A stretch of DNA of 64,000 nt from Myxococcus landrumus (GCF_017301635.1 NZ_CP071091.1:1083001-1147000); one strand, 5' to 3'; numbered from the stretch's first letter, positions 44,767-54,042 are shown. Program-made: numbers and translations. The notes: generated by a model from the sequence alone, not told the origin.

Positions 44767-45552
44767 CTAGAGCTCGATCTTCTTGCCGGCCCCCTTCGGC
44801 GAGCCCAGGGGCGGATGTCCTGGCGGCAGGTCTCCCCCCGTGCCCGGGTCGTCGGACGGGGTGCCCGGCGCCGGCAGGCCCGGAGGCGGCAGCGGAGAGG
44901 GCTCGTCCATGAGCCCACCGGAGCCACTGCCTCCCACGCCAGGGCCGCCTTTCTGGAGGGCTTCAATCTCGTCGCGGCTGATGCCCGCCAGCGTCAGCAC
45001 CTTGCGCGTGACGCGGATGCGCGCGTGGCTGGAGAGGGCCATGGCGATGGAGTCCGAGGGCCGGGCCTCCAGGGTCAGCTTCTTGGCTCCCTGCTCGAGG
45101 AAGACGCGGCCTGAGTAGACGTTGTCTCGCAGGTCGTCGATGCGGACCTCCGTCACCTTGGCGCCGAGCTGGTCCACGACGTCATCCAGCAGGTCCTGCG
45201 CGAGGGGCTGCGGGGGCTCGCGATCCGCGAGCCTGAAGGCGATGGAGACGGCGGCGGCCTCATCCACGAAGACGGGGAGGAGCATCTCCTGGTCCTTCGT
45301 GGTGAGCACGATGGCGTGTGTCTGGGCCTCCATGAGCGGGATGACGTCCTGCACCTCCAACTCGACAAGCTCGGAGCAGGCCTTGGGGTCGCCTCCGTGC
45401 TCGGTGACACACGGTTGCTCGGAGGCGTCCTGGAGTGTCGCCGCGATGGCTCTTGGGGCTCGGAAGCCGGGGAGCATCAGGAGCCCTCCCAGCGCCAGCA
45501 ACAGCGCCGAGAGAGGGGCGACGAAGAGAGTGGCGCGGTTGGGTGTTCTCAC
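44767..45552 (-). CDS. Bifunctional nuclease-domain (DUF151) protein, exported
   Basis: 261 residues from a GTG. A hydrophobic N-terminal segment (about 8-30, TLFVAPLSALLLALGGLLML) acts as signal or anchor. The DUF151 domain (about 65-190) shows VIPLMEAQTHAIVLTTKD, FVDEAAAVSIAFRL and ARPSDSIAMALSSHARI. Plant and Thermotoga relatives have nuclease activity, but most bacterial members are uncharacterised and cytoplasmic, so the signal-like N-terminus is odd. The last ~55 residues are Gly/Pro-rich low complexity. The strong terminator follows 30 bases after its stop. Confidence 0.88.
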   Translation of the reverse strand: MRTPNRATLFVAPLSALLLALGGLLMLPGFRAPRAIAATLQDASEQPCVTEHGGDPKACSELVELEVQDVIPLMEAQTHAIVLTTKDQEMLLPVFVDEAAAVSIAFRLADREPPQPLAQDLLDDVVDQLGAKVTEVRIDDLRDNVYSGRVFLEQGAKKLTLEARPSDSIAMALSSHARIRVTRKVLTLAGISRDEIEALQKGGPGVGGSGSGGLMDEPSPLPPPGLPAPGTPSDDPGTGGDLPPGHPPLGSPKGAGKKIEL

Positions 45553-45654
45553 ACCCTGAACCTACGCACCCGCCTCCCTCTCGGGAGGGCGGCATTTCAG
45601 CCCGGTTGCCCTCGGGGGTGCGAGCTGGTCGCCCGGAGGGCAAGGGGGCGGACG

Positions 45655-46017
45655 TCAACGACGCTCGTCGTCCTCGTCTTCGTCGTCGTAGTCCTCCTCG
45701 TCGTCGACGTCCTCGTCCTCATCCTCGTCGAGGTCGTCGTCTTCGTCGTCGGACTCCTCATCCTCGTCTTCGTCCTCGTCGTCGAGCGTGTCCTCGACGT
45801 CCTCCGACTCCAACGTCATGGAGACGGCGAACTTCTTGTCGAGCACGGCGATCTGCGCGCGCATTTCCGAAAGCGCGGCGACGAAGTCCTCGGAGAGGTT
45901 CGCGGGTGCTTTCGCATCGCAGTGAGGACAGACAATCTTCTCTGTCCCCTCGATGAGGTCTTGCACGTCAAGCTCGAAGCTTGCCTCGCACTTCTGGCAG
46001 GTGAAGTCGATGCTCAT
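45655..46017 (-). CDS. Zinc-ribbon protein with acidic tail
   Basis: 120 residues from MSIDFTCQKC. Cysteines at 7, 10, 30 and 33 (CQKC and CPHC) form a zinc ribbon like those of the MJ0042 group, followed by a helical stretch (FVAALSEMRAQIAVLDKKFA). From about residue 72 nearly every residue is Asp or Glu, with a few Ser and Tyr. Acidic tails of this sort mimic nucleic acid or bind basic proteins. I know no named family with this layout. An ATG five codons upstream is possible. Divergent from the acyl-CoA ligase gene. Confidence 0.85.
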   Translation of the reverse strand: MSIDFTCQKCEASFELDVQDLIEGTEKIVCPHCDAKAPANLSEDFVAALSEMRAQIAVLDKKFAVSMTLESEDVEDTLDDEDEDEDEESDDEDDDLDEDEDEDVDDEEDYDDEDEDDERR

Positions 46018-46113
46018 GGTCGGGCGCGGCATACAAAGCCCGCCAACCGGCTGTCAACGTCCTCGAACTGGAGCCATGGTGGCAAGGGCCCTACATCCGC
46101 TAGCGTTCGTCGG

Positions 46114-47931
46114 ATGGACCTCCCGAAGACGATGGTGCATGCCCTTCATGAGCGGGCCGCGCAGCATGAGCATCGGCCGGCCCTCTGGACGCGCCGTGGG
46201 CGCGCCTATGTCCCCACCTCCTGGTTCGAATACGCGCAGCGGGTCAAACACTTCGCCCTGGGCCTGAGGACGCTGGGTTACGGGGACGGTCAGCCGCTGG
46301 GCATCATCAGCTTCAACCGCGAGGAGTGGCACGTCGCGGCGCTCGCCTCCATGGCCATGGGAGGCGTCCCGGTGGGTCTGTACACCACCAGCGCCCTGGA
46401 GCAGTTGGAGTACATCCTGCGCCACTGCGAGGCCTCCCTCCTGGTGGTGGAGAACGAGAAGCACCTGCGCACGGGCCTGCTCCTGCGCGAGCGGCTGCCC
46501 AAGCTTCGCCATCTCATCGTCCTGGACGCACCCGCCACGCCGCTGCCGGAAGGGGTGCTGCGCTACGCCGACGTCGTGGAGCGAGGCGCGGGCGCGGACG
46601 ACAAGCCCTACTGGGACAGCGTCAACGCCCTCAAGCCCGAGTCATTGGGCACCCTCATCTACACCTCGGGGACGACGGGGCACCCCAAGGGGGTGATGCT
46701 CAGCCACCACAACCTGACCTGGACGACGCGCCAGCTCAGCCAGGCGGTGAGCTTTGGCAAGAAGCCCGAGAACATCATCCTGTCCTACCTCCCGTTGTCG
46801 CACATCGCGGAGCAGGTCATCTCGCTCCATTGTCCGCTGATGCTGGGCATCCAGGTGTACTTCGCCGACTCGGTGGAGGCGATGCCGGCGAACCTGAAGG
46901 ACGTGCGGCCCACGTTCTTCTTCGGCGTGCCCCGGGTGTGGGAGAAGTTCAAGGCCAAGGCGGAGGAGGGACTGCGCTCCCAGCCGCCGTTGAAGCGCCG
47001 CCTGGTGGACTGGGCGCGGGGAGTCGCCTCGGAGATGCACTCGAGGGCCCAGCGCCATGAGCGCATCCCCGTGACGCTGGCGGCCCAGTACCGCCTGGCC
47101 CAGCGGCTGGTGTTCGAGCCCCTCAAGACGCGCATCGGCATGGAGCGGGTGGACTTCTTCGCCACGGCCGCCGCGCCCATCGGCCGGGACGTGCTGGAGT
47201 TCTTCGCCTCCATCGACATGCTGATTCACGAGGTGTGGGGCATGACGGAGGTATCGGGCCCCGGCACGGTGAACACGGAGGAGGCCACCCACCTGGGCAC
47301 CGTGGGGCGGCCCATGCTGGGGGTGGAGGTCCGCATCGCGGAGGACGGGGAGATTCTCATCCGGGGCGGCAACGTGTGCATGGGCTACTACAAGAACCCG
47401 GAGGCCACCGCGGAGCTGCTCCAGGACGGGTGGCTGCACAGCGGCGACGTGGGGCAGCTCGACGGGGAGGGCTATCTCCACATCACCGGCCGCAAGAAGG
47501 AGATCATCGTCACCTCCGGCGGGAAGAAGACGGCGCCCGGCAACATCGAGGAGCTGCTCAAGGCCCTGCCGGGTGTGGGCCATGCGGTGGTCGTGGGGGA
47601 GCGGCGCAACTACCTGGTGGCGCTGCTGGCCCTGGACGGGGAGAAGGTGCGAGCGCTGGCGCGGGAGAAGGGCTGGCCGGAGGAGCTGGGCGCGCTTGCC
47701 CAGGACGCACGGCTGCACCAGGTGCTCCAGCAGGCGTTGGACCGCGACGTCAACGCGAAGCTCTCCCGCTTCGAGAACATCAAGCGCTTCGCGGTGCTGT
47801 CGCGCGAGTTCTCCGTGGACGAGGGTGACTTGACGCCCACGCTCAAGGTCCGCCGCAAGGCCGTGGAGCTGAAGCATGCGGGGCTCGTCGAGTCGCTCTA
47901 CGCGGAGAACGGCGCGGCGCACGCAGGCTGA
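46114..47931 (+). CDS. Long-chain fatty-acid CoA ligase (AMP-forming)
   Basis: 605 residues from MDLPKTMVHAL. It activates fatty acids through an acyl-adenylate. The ANL motifs are IYTSGTTGHPKGVMLSHHNL, VWGMTEVSGPG and HSGDVGQLDGEGYLHITGRK, with the C-terminal KEIIVTSGGKKTAPGNIE. The size and the FadD15-like VTSGGKK motif point to a long-chain ligase. Reading frame exists far upstream of this ATG, but that part is antisense to the zinc-ribbon and DUF151 genes. A strong hairpin (47946-47989) follows 14 bases after the stop. Confidence 0.95.
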   Translation: MDLPKTMVHALHERAAQHEHRPALWTRRGRAYVPTSWFEYAQRVKHFALGLRTLGYGDGQPLGIISFNREEWHVAALASMAMGGVPVGLYTTSALEQLEYILRHCEASLLVVENEKHLRTGLLLRERLPKLRHLIVLDAPATPLPEGVLRYADVVERGAGADDKPYWDSVNALKPESLGTLIYTSGTTGHPKGVMLSHHNLTWTTRQLSQAVSFGKKPENIILSYLPLSHIAEQVISLHCPLMLGIQVYFADSVEAMPANLKDVRPTFFFGVPRVWEKFKAKAEEGLRSQPPLKRRLVDWARGVASEMHSRAQRHERIPVTLAAQYRLAQRLVFEPLKTRIGMERVDFFATAAAPIGRDVLEFFASIDMLIHEVWGMTEVSGPGTVNTEEATHLGTVGRPMLGVEVRIAEDGEILIRGGNVCMGYYKNPEATAELLQDGWLHSGDVGQLDGEGYLHITGRKKEIIVTSGGKKTAPGNIEELLKALPGVGHAVVVGERRNYLVALLALDGEKVRALAREKGWPEELGALAQDARLHQVLQQALDRDVNAKLSRFENIKRFAVLSREFSVDEGDLTPTLKVRRKAVELKHAGLVESLYAENGAAHAG

Positions 47932-47945
47932 GGGCTGGCCCGCAA

Positions 47946-47989
47946 TGAGAAAGGGGCGGGGAACCTTGTCGGTTCCTCGCCCCTTCTCA
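47946..47989. terminator. Bidirectional terminator between convergent genes
   Basis: TGAGAAAGGGGCGGGGAACC (47946-47965) and GGTTCCTCGCCCCTTCTCA (47971-47989) pair almost completely around a five-base loop. It sits between the acyl-CoA ligase gene and the converging citrate synthase gene and would serve both. Confidence 0.8.
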
Positions 47990-48023
47990 ATTCATGCCCA
48001 AGGGGTGTGGAGGTGCCGCGGGA

Positions 48024-49325
48024 CTACTTCGCGGTGCGCTTGTCCATCGTGACGTAGTCGCGTCGCTTGTGGCCCGTGAAGACCTGGCGCGGGCGAGCAA
48101 TCTTCTGCTCGGGGTCCAGCACCATCTCCTCCCACTGCGCGCACCAGCCCACCGTGCGGGGGATGGCGAAGAGGACGGGGAACATCTCCACCTGGAAGCC
48201 CATCGCCTCGTAGATGAGGCCAGAGTAGAAGTCCACGTTCGGGTACAGCTTGCGCTTGACGAAGTACTCGTCCTGGAGGGCGATGCGCTCGAGCTCCACG
48301 GCGATCTCCAGCAGCGGGTTCTTGCCCGTCACGTCGAAGACCTCGTCCGCCACGCGCTTGATGACCTTGGCGCGCGGGTCGTAGGACTTGTAGACGCGGT
48401 GGCCGAAGCCCATCAGCTTCTTCTCGCCCTCGCCGCTCTTCACGGACTTGATGAAGTCCGGGACCTTGGAGATGTGGCCAATCTCGCGGAGCATGCGCAG
48501 CACCGCCTCGTTGGCGCCGCCGTGCAGCGGGCCGTAGAGGGCGCCGATGCCGGCCGTGACGGCCGAGTACGGGTCCACTTCCGACGAGCCCACCGTGCGC
48601 ACGGACGTCGTCGAGCAGTTCTGCTCGTGGTCCGCGTGGAGGATGAAGAGCACGTCGAGCGCGCGCTCGAGCACCGGGTGCACCTTGTAGGTGCTGGTGC
48701 CGATGCGCTTCACCATCGCCAGGAAGTTGGCGACGTAGGACAGGTCATTGTCCGGGTAGATGTAGGGCAGGCCCATCGAGTGCCGGTACGAGAACGCGGC
48801 GATGGTGGGCATCTTGGCGATGAGCCGGGTGATCTGGATGCGGCGGCTGCGCTCATCCTTGGTGTTCTTCGCGTCCGGGTAGAAGCCGGACAGCGCGGCC
48901 ACGGTCGAGCCGAGCATGGACATCGGGTGCGCGTCGTAGCGGAACCCGTCCATGAACGTCTTCACGTTCTCGTGGACGTACGTGTGGTGCGTCACCAGGT
49001 GGATGAACTGCTCCAGCTCCTTGGGCGTCGGCAGCTCACCGTTGAGCAGGAGGTACGCGACCTCCAGGTAGCTGGACTTCTCGGCCAGCTGCTCGATGGG
49101 GTAGCCGCGATACTCCAGGATGCCTTTATCGCCGTCGATGAAGGTGATGGCGCTCTTACAGTTCGCGGTGTTGAGGAACGCCGGGTCGTAGCCCATCAGA
49201 CCGAAGTCGTCGTCCGAGACCTTGATCTGGCGTAGGGCGTTGGTGCGAATACAGCCGTTCTCGACCGGGACCTCATACTGCTTGCCGGTCCGATTGTCGG
49301 TGATCGTCAGCGTGTCCTTGGGCAT
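48024..49325 (-). CDS. gltA: Citrate synthase
   Basis: 433 residues, type II (long) citrate synthase of the hexameric kind. It joins acetyl-CoA and oxaloacetate at the entry to the TCA cycle. Catalytic residues are visible: His in LHADHEQNCSTTSVR, His in YGPLHGGANEAVL and Asp/Arg in GFGHRVYKSYDPRA. The N-terminal beta domain begins DTLTITDNRTGKQYEVPVEN. The start MPKDTLT is chosen over a GTG five codons earlier by match to family N-termini. Confidence 0.97.
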   Translation of the reverse strand: MPKDTLTITDNRTGKQYEVPVENGCIRTNALRQIKVSDDDFGLMGYDPAFLNTANCKSAITFIDGDKGILEYRGYPIEQLAEKSSYLEVAYLLLNGELPTPKELEQFIHLVTHHTYVHENVKTFMDGFRYDAHPMSMLGSTVAALSGFYPDAKNTKDERSRRIQITRLIAKMPTIAAFSYRHSMGLPYIYPDNDLSYVANFLAMVKRIGTSTYKVHPVLERALDVLFILHADHEQNCSTTSVRTVGSSEVDPYSAVTAGIGALYGPLHGGANEAVLRMLREIGHISKVPDFIKSVKSGEGEKKLMGFGHRVYKSYDPRAKVIKRVADEVFDVTGKNPLLEIAVELERIALQDEYFVKRKLYPNVDFYSGLIYEAMGFQVEMFPVLFAIPRTVGWCAQWEEMVLDPEQKIARPRQVFTGHKRRDYVTMDKRTAK

Positions 49326-49401
49326 GGGCGGAGATTTCACAGGGCGCAGATCGCTTTCAACAAAAAAGAACGATAAGTCGGCAATCGAGACACTGATGGT
49401 T

Positions 49402-50691
49402 CTACGGTGACTCGGAAATACGCGCTCCCGAGCGCTGCAACTGCCTCCAGAAGCCCGGAAAGCTCTTCTCGACGCACTCGGGACCGGTGAGCACCAGGGG
49501 CGCCCCCGACAACACGCTGAGGGTGGCCGCGGTCATGGCCAGGCGGTGGTCCCCCTGGCTGTCCATCTCGAAGCGGGCGGGCGGGGCGGCCGGAGGCGTC
49601 AGGTGGAGGATTTCCCCCTGCAGGTCGCTCGTGCCCCCGTAGGCGGCGATCAGGGCGCGGATGCCTTCCAGCCGGTCGCTTTCCTTCAACCGAAGGATTC
49701 CGACGTCCGTCAGCGTGGACGGCGCGGGTAGGACACAGGCGAGCGCCGCCAGGGTCGGCAGCAGGTCCGGGCACTCCTTGCCAGAAGCCCGCAGGCCCTG
49801 CTCGGGTCGGCCCGTCACCTTCAGGGTGTGCGGCTGTCCGGCGGGCACCGTCCGCAGTCCCACCTGCTCGATGAGGCGGAGGATGGCCTGGTCCGGATGC
49901 GCGCTGGCGGGGTCGGCTCGCTCCACCGTGCCGCCTGACTTCCAGGCCACGAGCAGCAGGTACCCCAGCGAGGACCAGTCCCCTGGCAGCGAGGGCACGC
50001 TCGGCGGCGGTGTGTAGCCGGACACCGTGTAGCGGGCGGCGGACTTCTGGAGCTCGAAGCCGAAGCGCTCGAGCCACGCCACCGTGAGCTCCAGGTAGCC
50101 GGCGCTCGTCAGGGTGCCTTCAATCTCCACGCTCCACGCGCGGCGCTCACGCAGGTACAGCGCCGCGCAGCCCAGGAGGAGGCTTGAGGCGTACTGGCTG
50201 CTCTGCGAGCCGGGCACCCGGAAGACAGGCGCGACGCGGGAGGTGTCCGTGGGCGCGGTGAGCTCCACCGGCCAGGGCTTGCCCTCGACGAGCGTGAAGC
50301 CCGCGGGGCCCAGGGCGTCCTTCAGCGACGTGAAGAGCGGGCCATGGGGTCGCTCCCCCAGTCGAGGCGTCCCCGTGAGGCGCACGCGGACGCCAGGGGT
50401 CACCGCGGCCTGGGTGGCCAGGATGCGAAACGGGGCGCCACCGTCGGCGCAGTCGACATCGCGCACGGGGCCGGGAGGAAGACGGAGGGCCTCCACGCCG
50501 CGGCGAAGGACTCGCACGTCGGCGGGCAGGTCCTCGTCCGACTCGGCCTGGACGGAGGGAAGGGGCCACGCGCCGGTGAGGTGCCCCAACACGAGGGCCC
50601 GCTGCGCATCCGACTTGGAGACAGGGGGCGAGAGGGGCGACGGCGTGAGTCCCGTCGGGTCCAGCAGGATGCGGCGGGTGCTGGTGCTCAT
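49402..50691 (-). CDS. aroA: 5-enolpyruvylshikimate-3-phosphate synthase
   Basis: 429 residues. It adds enolpyruvate to shikimate 3-phosphate. The family landmarks are SKSDAQRALVLGHLTG, DGGAPFRIL, SQSSQYASSLLL, LRLKESDRLEGI and GDHRLAMTAATLS. The sequence is divergent from textbook EPSP synthases: the usual N-G-T-x-x-R region is present only as the DGGAPFRIL equivalent. The ATG overlaps the aroB stop (ATGA). It is the last gene of the seven-gene shikimate operon. Confidence 0.94.
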   Translation of the reverse strand: MSTSTRRILLDPTGLTPSPLSPPVSKSDAQRALVLGHLTGAWPLPSVQAESDEDLPADVRVLRRGVEALRLPPGPVRDVDCADGGAPFRILATQAAVTPGVRVRLTGTPRLGERPHGPLFTSLKDALGPAGFTLVEGKPWPVELTAPTDTSRVAPVFRVPGSQSSQYASSLLLGCAALYLRERRAWSVEIEGTLTSAGYLELTVAWLERFGFELQKSAARYTVSGYTPPPSVPSLPGDWSSLGYLLLVAWKSGGTVERADPASAHPDQAILRLIEQVGLRTVPAGQPHTLKVTGRPEQGLRASGKECPDLLPTLAALACVLPAPSTLTDVGILRLKESDRLEGIRALIAAYGGTSDLQGEILHLTPPAAPPARFEMDSQGDHRLAMTAATLSVLSGAPLVLTGPECVEKSFPGFWRQLQRSGARISESP

Positions 50692-51758
50692 GGGCGCACT
50701 CCCTTCGTCCAGGACGACCACAGGGCGCGCCAGGTCTCGGGGGCGACGTCGCGGACCTCGGTGGAGCCGATGGCCGTCAGCAGCACCATGCGCAGCTCTC
50801 CCTTCGCGCCAGCCTTCTTGTCGGCGTCGAGCAGCGTCGCGATGTCCTTGAGCGAGGTGGGGCGCAGCAGCGAGGCGACCCGCTCGCGGCCCAGGACGCC
50901 GGGACCCTCCGCGAGCGCGGCCTCGGCCTGGGCGGCCACGGGCTCCGGGGTGACTCCCAGGTGTCGGCCCACGTCCAGGGCCAGGAGGATTCCCAGGCCC
51001 ACCGCGTCGCCGTGAGACAGCTTGAAGCGCGACACGCTCTCCAGCACGTGGCCGAAGGTGTGCCCGAAGTTGAGCACCCGGCGCAGGCCCGTGTGCTCGT
51101 ACGGGTCCTTCGCGCAGACGCGCTCCTTGAGGCCGCGCGCGTCCTTCACCAGCTTCTCGAGCGCGGGCGGCTTGCGCACGTAGCGGCGGAAGAGGGCGGC
51201 ATCCAGGCTGATGACCATCTTCCAGGCCTCGAGCGAGCCCTCGCGCACCTGCGTGGGCGACAGCGTCGAGAACAGCTCCGGGCAGACCCACGACTCCTCG
51301 GCGTAGTGGAAGACGCCCGCGGGGTTCTTCACCACGCGACCCTTCACGGTGAGGTCCACCGCGCCCTTTCCACCCAGGCTGCTGTCGACGGCGGCCAGGA
51401 GCGTCGTGGGGACCTGCACCAGCCGCACGCCGCGCTTGAGCAGGTGCGCGGCCACGGTGGACACATCGCCGACGGTGCCTCCGCCCACGGCCAGGAGCGT
51501 GCCGGAGCGCGGCAGGGACAGCCCGGCGGCGAGCACCTTCTCCAGCGCCGTGAAGCTCTTGGCGCTCTCACCGCCCACCAACTGGACGATGGCGCGAGGC
51601 GCACGGGCCTCCAGCGTGGGGATGAGGTCGGGGTGGAGGCGCGCGACGGTGCGGTCCACCACGGCGAGACTGCCCTCGGGCAGGCGCTTTGCGAGACGTG
51701 AGAACGGACCCCAGCGGTCGTTGGGAGGACGGTAGGCGCCGGGAGGGTAGGGGTTCAT
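50688..51758 (-). CDS. aroB: 3-dehydroquinate synthase
   Basis: 356 residues. It converts DAHP to 3-dehydroquinate. NAD and metal motifs are clear: AVGGGTVGDVSTVAAHLL, VQVPTTLLAAVDSSLGGKGAV, and the zinc histidines in VLNFGHTFGHVLES. ATG overlaps the aroC stop and its own stop overlaps the aroA start, so translation of the three genes is chained. Pathway order and gene order do not match, as is common in aro operons. Confidence 0.96.
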   Translation of the reverse strand: MNPYPPGAYRPPNDRWGPFSRLAKRLPEGSLAVVDRTVARLHPDLIPTLEARAPRAIVQLVGGESAKSFTALEKVLAAGLSLPRSGTLLAVGGGTVGDVSTVAAHLLKRGVRLVQVPTTLLAAVDSSLGGKGAVDLTVKGRVVKNPAGVFHYAEESWVCPELFSTLSPTQVREGSLEAWKMVISLDAALFRRYVRKPPALEKLVKDARGLKERVCAKDPYEHTGLRRVLNFGHTFGHVLESVSRFKLSHGDAVGLGILLALDVGRHLGVTPEPVAAQAEAALAEGPGVLGRERVASLLRPTSLKDIATLLDADKKAGAKGELRMVLLTAIGSTEVRDVAPETWRALWSSWTKGVRP

Positions 51759-52774
51759 AGGCTATGGGGGCGTGCGTTCATCTGTTGGACGAGGTCTGCG
51801 ATGACCAGGGACACCATGGACTCCAGCACCGGAACGGCGCGGGGCATGATGCACGGGTCGTGACGGCCACCCTTCGCGTGGTCCGCCAGCGTCGCTGGGG
51901 GTTTGAAGTAGGCGCGGACCTGGAGGGGCTCGCCGTTGGTGAGCCCGCCCTGGATGCCGCCGTAGACATCCTTCACGGAGTGGAACTGGGTGCCGGGCTG
52001 GCCAATGCGCTCGAGCAAGTCCGGCGGGCCCCACATGACGCCGGTGATGGCGCCCACGCTGCCCAGGGCCTGGGCGATGAGCGCCTTGATCTTCCCGAAG
52101 ATGGGCTCGCCCAGTCCCACGGGGAGGCCCTCGACGCGCACGTCGATGGAGCCTCCGAGGCTGTCTCCGGCCTCCTTGGCCGCGAGGATGCGGCGGGACA
52201 TCTCCTCGCGGACGGCGAGGTCCGGGCAGCGCGTCGGGTGCGCATCCACCATCGCCCGGGTCAGTCCGAGCGCGGGCACGGAGGCCACGAGGTCACCCAC
52301 CTGGGACACGTACGCGACGGTGCGAACGGTGGGCAGGTCGCGCTCGAGATAGGCCTCGGCGATGGTGCCGCCGATGACGCGGCAGAGCGTCTCGCGTCCG
52401 CTGGTACGGCCACCGCCTCGGTGGTCGCGGTGCTTGTAGCGCTCGCGCCACACGGCGTCCGCGTGGCCGGGCCGGTCCACCTGCTTGAGCTGCTCGTAGT
52501 CACCGGAGCGCTGGTTGGTGTTGCGGACGATGGCCGCGATGGGCGTGCCGAGTGTCTTGTCCTCGAAGACGCCGGAGAGGAGCTCCACCTGGTCCGGCTC
52601 GTTGCGAGGCGTGACGAGCGCGGACTGTCCAGGACGGCGGCGATCCAACGCGGCCTGGATGCGCTCGAGCGTGAGGGGGACGCCGGCGGGGCAGCCATCC
52701 ACCACCGCGCCGAGCGCGGGGCCGTGGCTCTCGCCGAAGGTCGTCACGCGGAAGAGGGTGCCGAAGGTGTTCAC
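51755..52774 (-). CDS. aroC: Chorismate synthase
   Basis: 339 residues from a GTG (MNTFGTLFRV). It removes phosphate from EPSP to give chorismate, using reduced FMN. Motifs include TTFGESHGPALGAVVDGCPA, RPGQSALVTPRNEPDQVELL, HADAVWRERYKHRDHRGGGR and SGRETLCRVIGG. Its GTG overlaps the stop of the fused aroDE gene (GTGA). The product is shared by aromatic amino acid synthesis and, through the divergent menF gene, menaquinone synthesis. Confidence 0.97.
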   Translation of the reverse strand: MNTFGTLFRVTTFGESHGPALGAVVDGCPAGVPLTLERIQAALDRRRPGQSALVTPRNEPDQVELLSGVFEDKTLGTPIAAIVRNTNQRSGDYEQLKQVDRPGHADAVWRERYKHRDHRGGGRTSGRETLCRVIGGTIAEAYLERDLPTVRTVAYVSQVGDLVASVPALGLTRAMVDAHPTRCPDLAVREEMSRRILAAKEAGDSLGGSIDVRVEGLPVGLGEPIFGKIKALIAQALGSVGAITGVMWGPPDLLERIGQPGTQFHSVKDVYGGIQGGLTNGEPLQVRAYFKPPATLADHAKGGRHDPCIMPRAVPVLESMVSLVIADLVQQMNARPHSL

Positions 52775-54042
52775 GTTGCTGTCTCCCAAAGCTCGCGTTG
52801 ACGCCGGGCCTGTGCGACGAACCACGCCGCGCCCAGCAGGACAGGGGTGCCTCCGCGCCGCGAAATCTCCGCGGCGATGCGTCGGCCGGGGGCACCGTAT
52901 GCGATCACCGCGACACGTGCTCGCTCGAATCGCAGGGAATCCGGAGCAGCCACCCGGTCGGGCCACGTCCAGACACCGGCTCCGGTGAGAGGGCCTTGGA
53001 TGTCCGCGCGCCGGAGGATTCGCAGCGCCTGGCCTCGCTCGGTGGCCACGGTGCGGAGAGCCGATGTTGCACCGCCGTCACCCAGCACGAACACGTCGCC
53101 CGAGCCCAGGCGCTCCAACACCTTCCGGGCGCCCTCGGTGTCCGTGTTGAAGGACTCCCACCGGTTGCCTCGGCGCACCAGGGTGTTGATGGCATCCAGC
53201 GACGAGCCAGTGTGCTTCGCCAGCCGCATCTTGAACGGGCTGGTGACGGCGAAGCCCCCGTGGCTCGGGAGCAGTGAGTCCACGAGCGCCTCGACCGGTC
53301 CGTCCTCGGGGAGGTCGATGCGGTCGAAGGGCTGGCGATGGATGCGCGGCGAGCGCGAGTGGGTGATGGACGTTCCGAAGATGCCCAGCCGCAGCGGGGC
53401 GGGAAGGGTGGTGCGGTCCGCGCCGCGCCACTCGCGCACGACGTCGTCGAGGAGCCGCTGACCCGGCGCCGCGGCCCACGAGCCTCCCGCCGCCACGTAG
53501 TCGAGCAGGTTGTTCCGGGCCAGCACCGCGCGGGCGGGCAACGCGATGGAGCCCATGCCGAGCACGGTGACGCGAGTCATGCCGAACCGGTCCATCAGCC
53601 GCCGCTGCGTCTCCAGCAGCGTGCGGACGTGGTCCGGATGGGTCATGGGCTCCACGTGCTTCACCAGGGCATCGGCGGGCAGATCGCGCTCCCAGAGGCG
53701 CAGTGCTTCATCGGTGCTGAGCTGGCGCTCCGCGTGGTGGGACGCGAGCAGCTTGCCGGAGGGCGCGTCGAGAGAACCCTGATGCCCGGTGGCGTCCATC
53801 AAGTCCCGGTCCACGCGCCACGCGGCGGAGACCCAGGAAGCGGGGAGTGGCTTGCCTCGCTCGGAGACGAGCAGCGGGAGCACGCTCGCGAGGGCTGCCG
53901 GGTCCACCGCGTCGGGGGCGTGCAGGTCGGTTCGAATCTCCAGCACATCGGCGCCGCGACGTTGGCACCCCCGCGCGAAGTGCACGGCGTCGGAGCCGAG
54001 CAGGGTGGGAGGCAACGTCACGACACGCCGGGCGGGTGTCAC
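52771..54042 (-). CDS. aroDE: Fused 3-dehydroquinate dehydratase / shikimate dehydrogenase
   Basis: 423 residues with two catalytic domains. Residues 1-210 are a type I dehydroquinate dehydratase: the E-I-R of LEIRTDL (35-37), His102/103 in ASHHAE and the Schiff-base lysine in LVKHVEP (Lys128). Residues 216-423 are a shikimate dehydrogenase: FGTSITHSRSPRIHR, Lys271 in TSPFK, NTD at 299-301 and the NADP loop LGDGGA. So one protein turns dehydroquinate into shikimate, as in plants. It starts with GTG overlapping the aroK stop (GTGA) and overlaps aroC at its end. Both active sites look intact. Confidence 0.93.
   Translation of the reverse strand: MTPARRVVTLPPTLLGSDAVHFARGCQRRGADVLEIRTDLHAPDAVDPAALASVLPLLVSERGKPLPASWVSAAWRVDRDLMDATGHQGSLDAPSGKLLASHHAERQLSTDEALRLWERDLPADALVKHVEPMTHPDHVRTLLETQRRLMDRFGMTRVTVLGMGSIALPARAVLARNNLLDYVAAGGSWAAAPGQRLLDDVVREWRGADRTTLPAPLRLGIFGTSITHSRSPRIHRQPFDRIDLPEDGPVEALVDSLLPSHGGFAVTSPFKMRLAKHTGSSLDAINTLVRRGNRWESFNTDTEGARKVLERLGSGDVFVLGDGGATSALRTVATERGQALRILRRADIQGPLTGAGVWTWPDRVAAPDSLRFERARVAVIAYGAPGRRIAAEISRRGGTPVLLGAAWFVAQARRQRELWETAT

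Noticed and set aside
45316..46113. In-frame extension upstream of the acyl-CoA ligase start, which would give an 871-residue protein
   Set aside because: The extension is antisense to the zinc-ribbon and DUF151 genes and reads Val/Leu-rich runs from their acidic tail. The family N-terminus matches ATG 46114.
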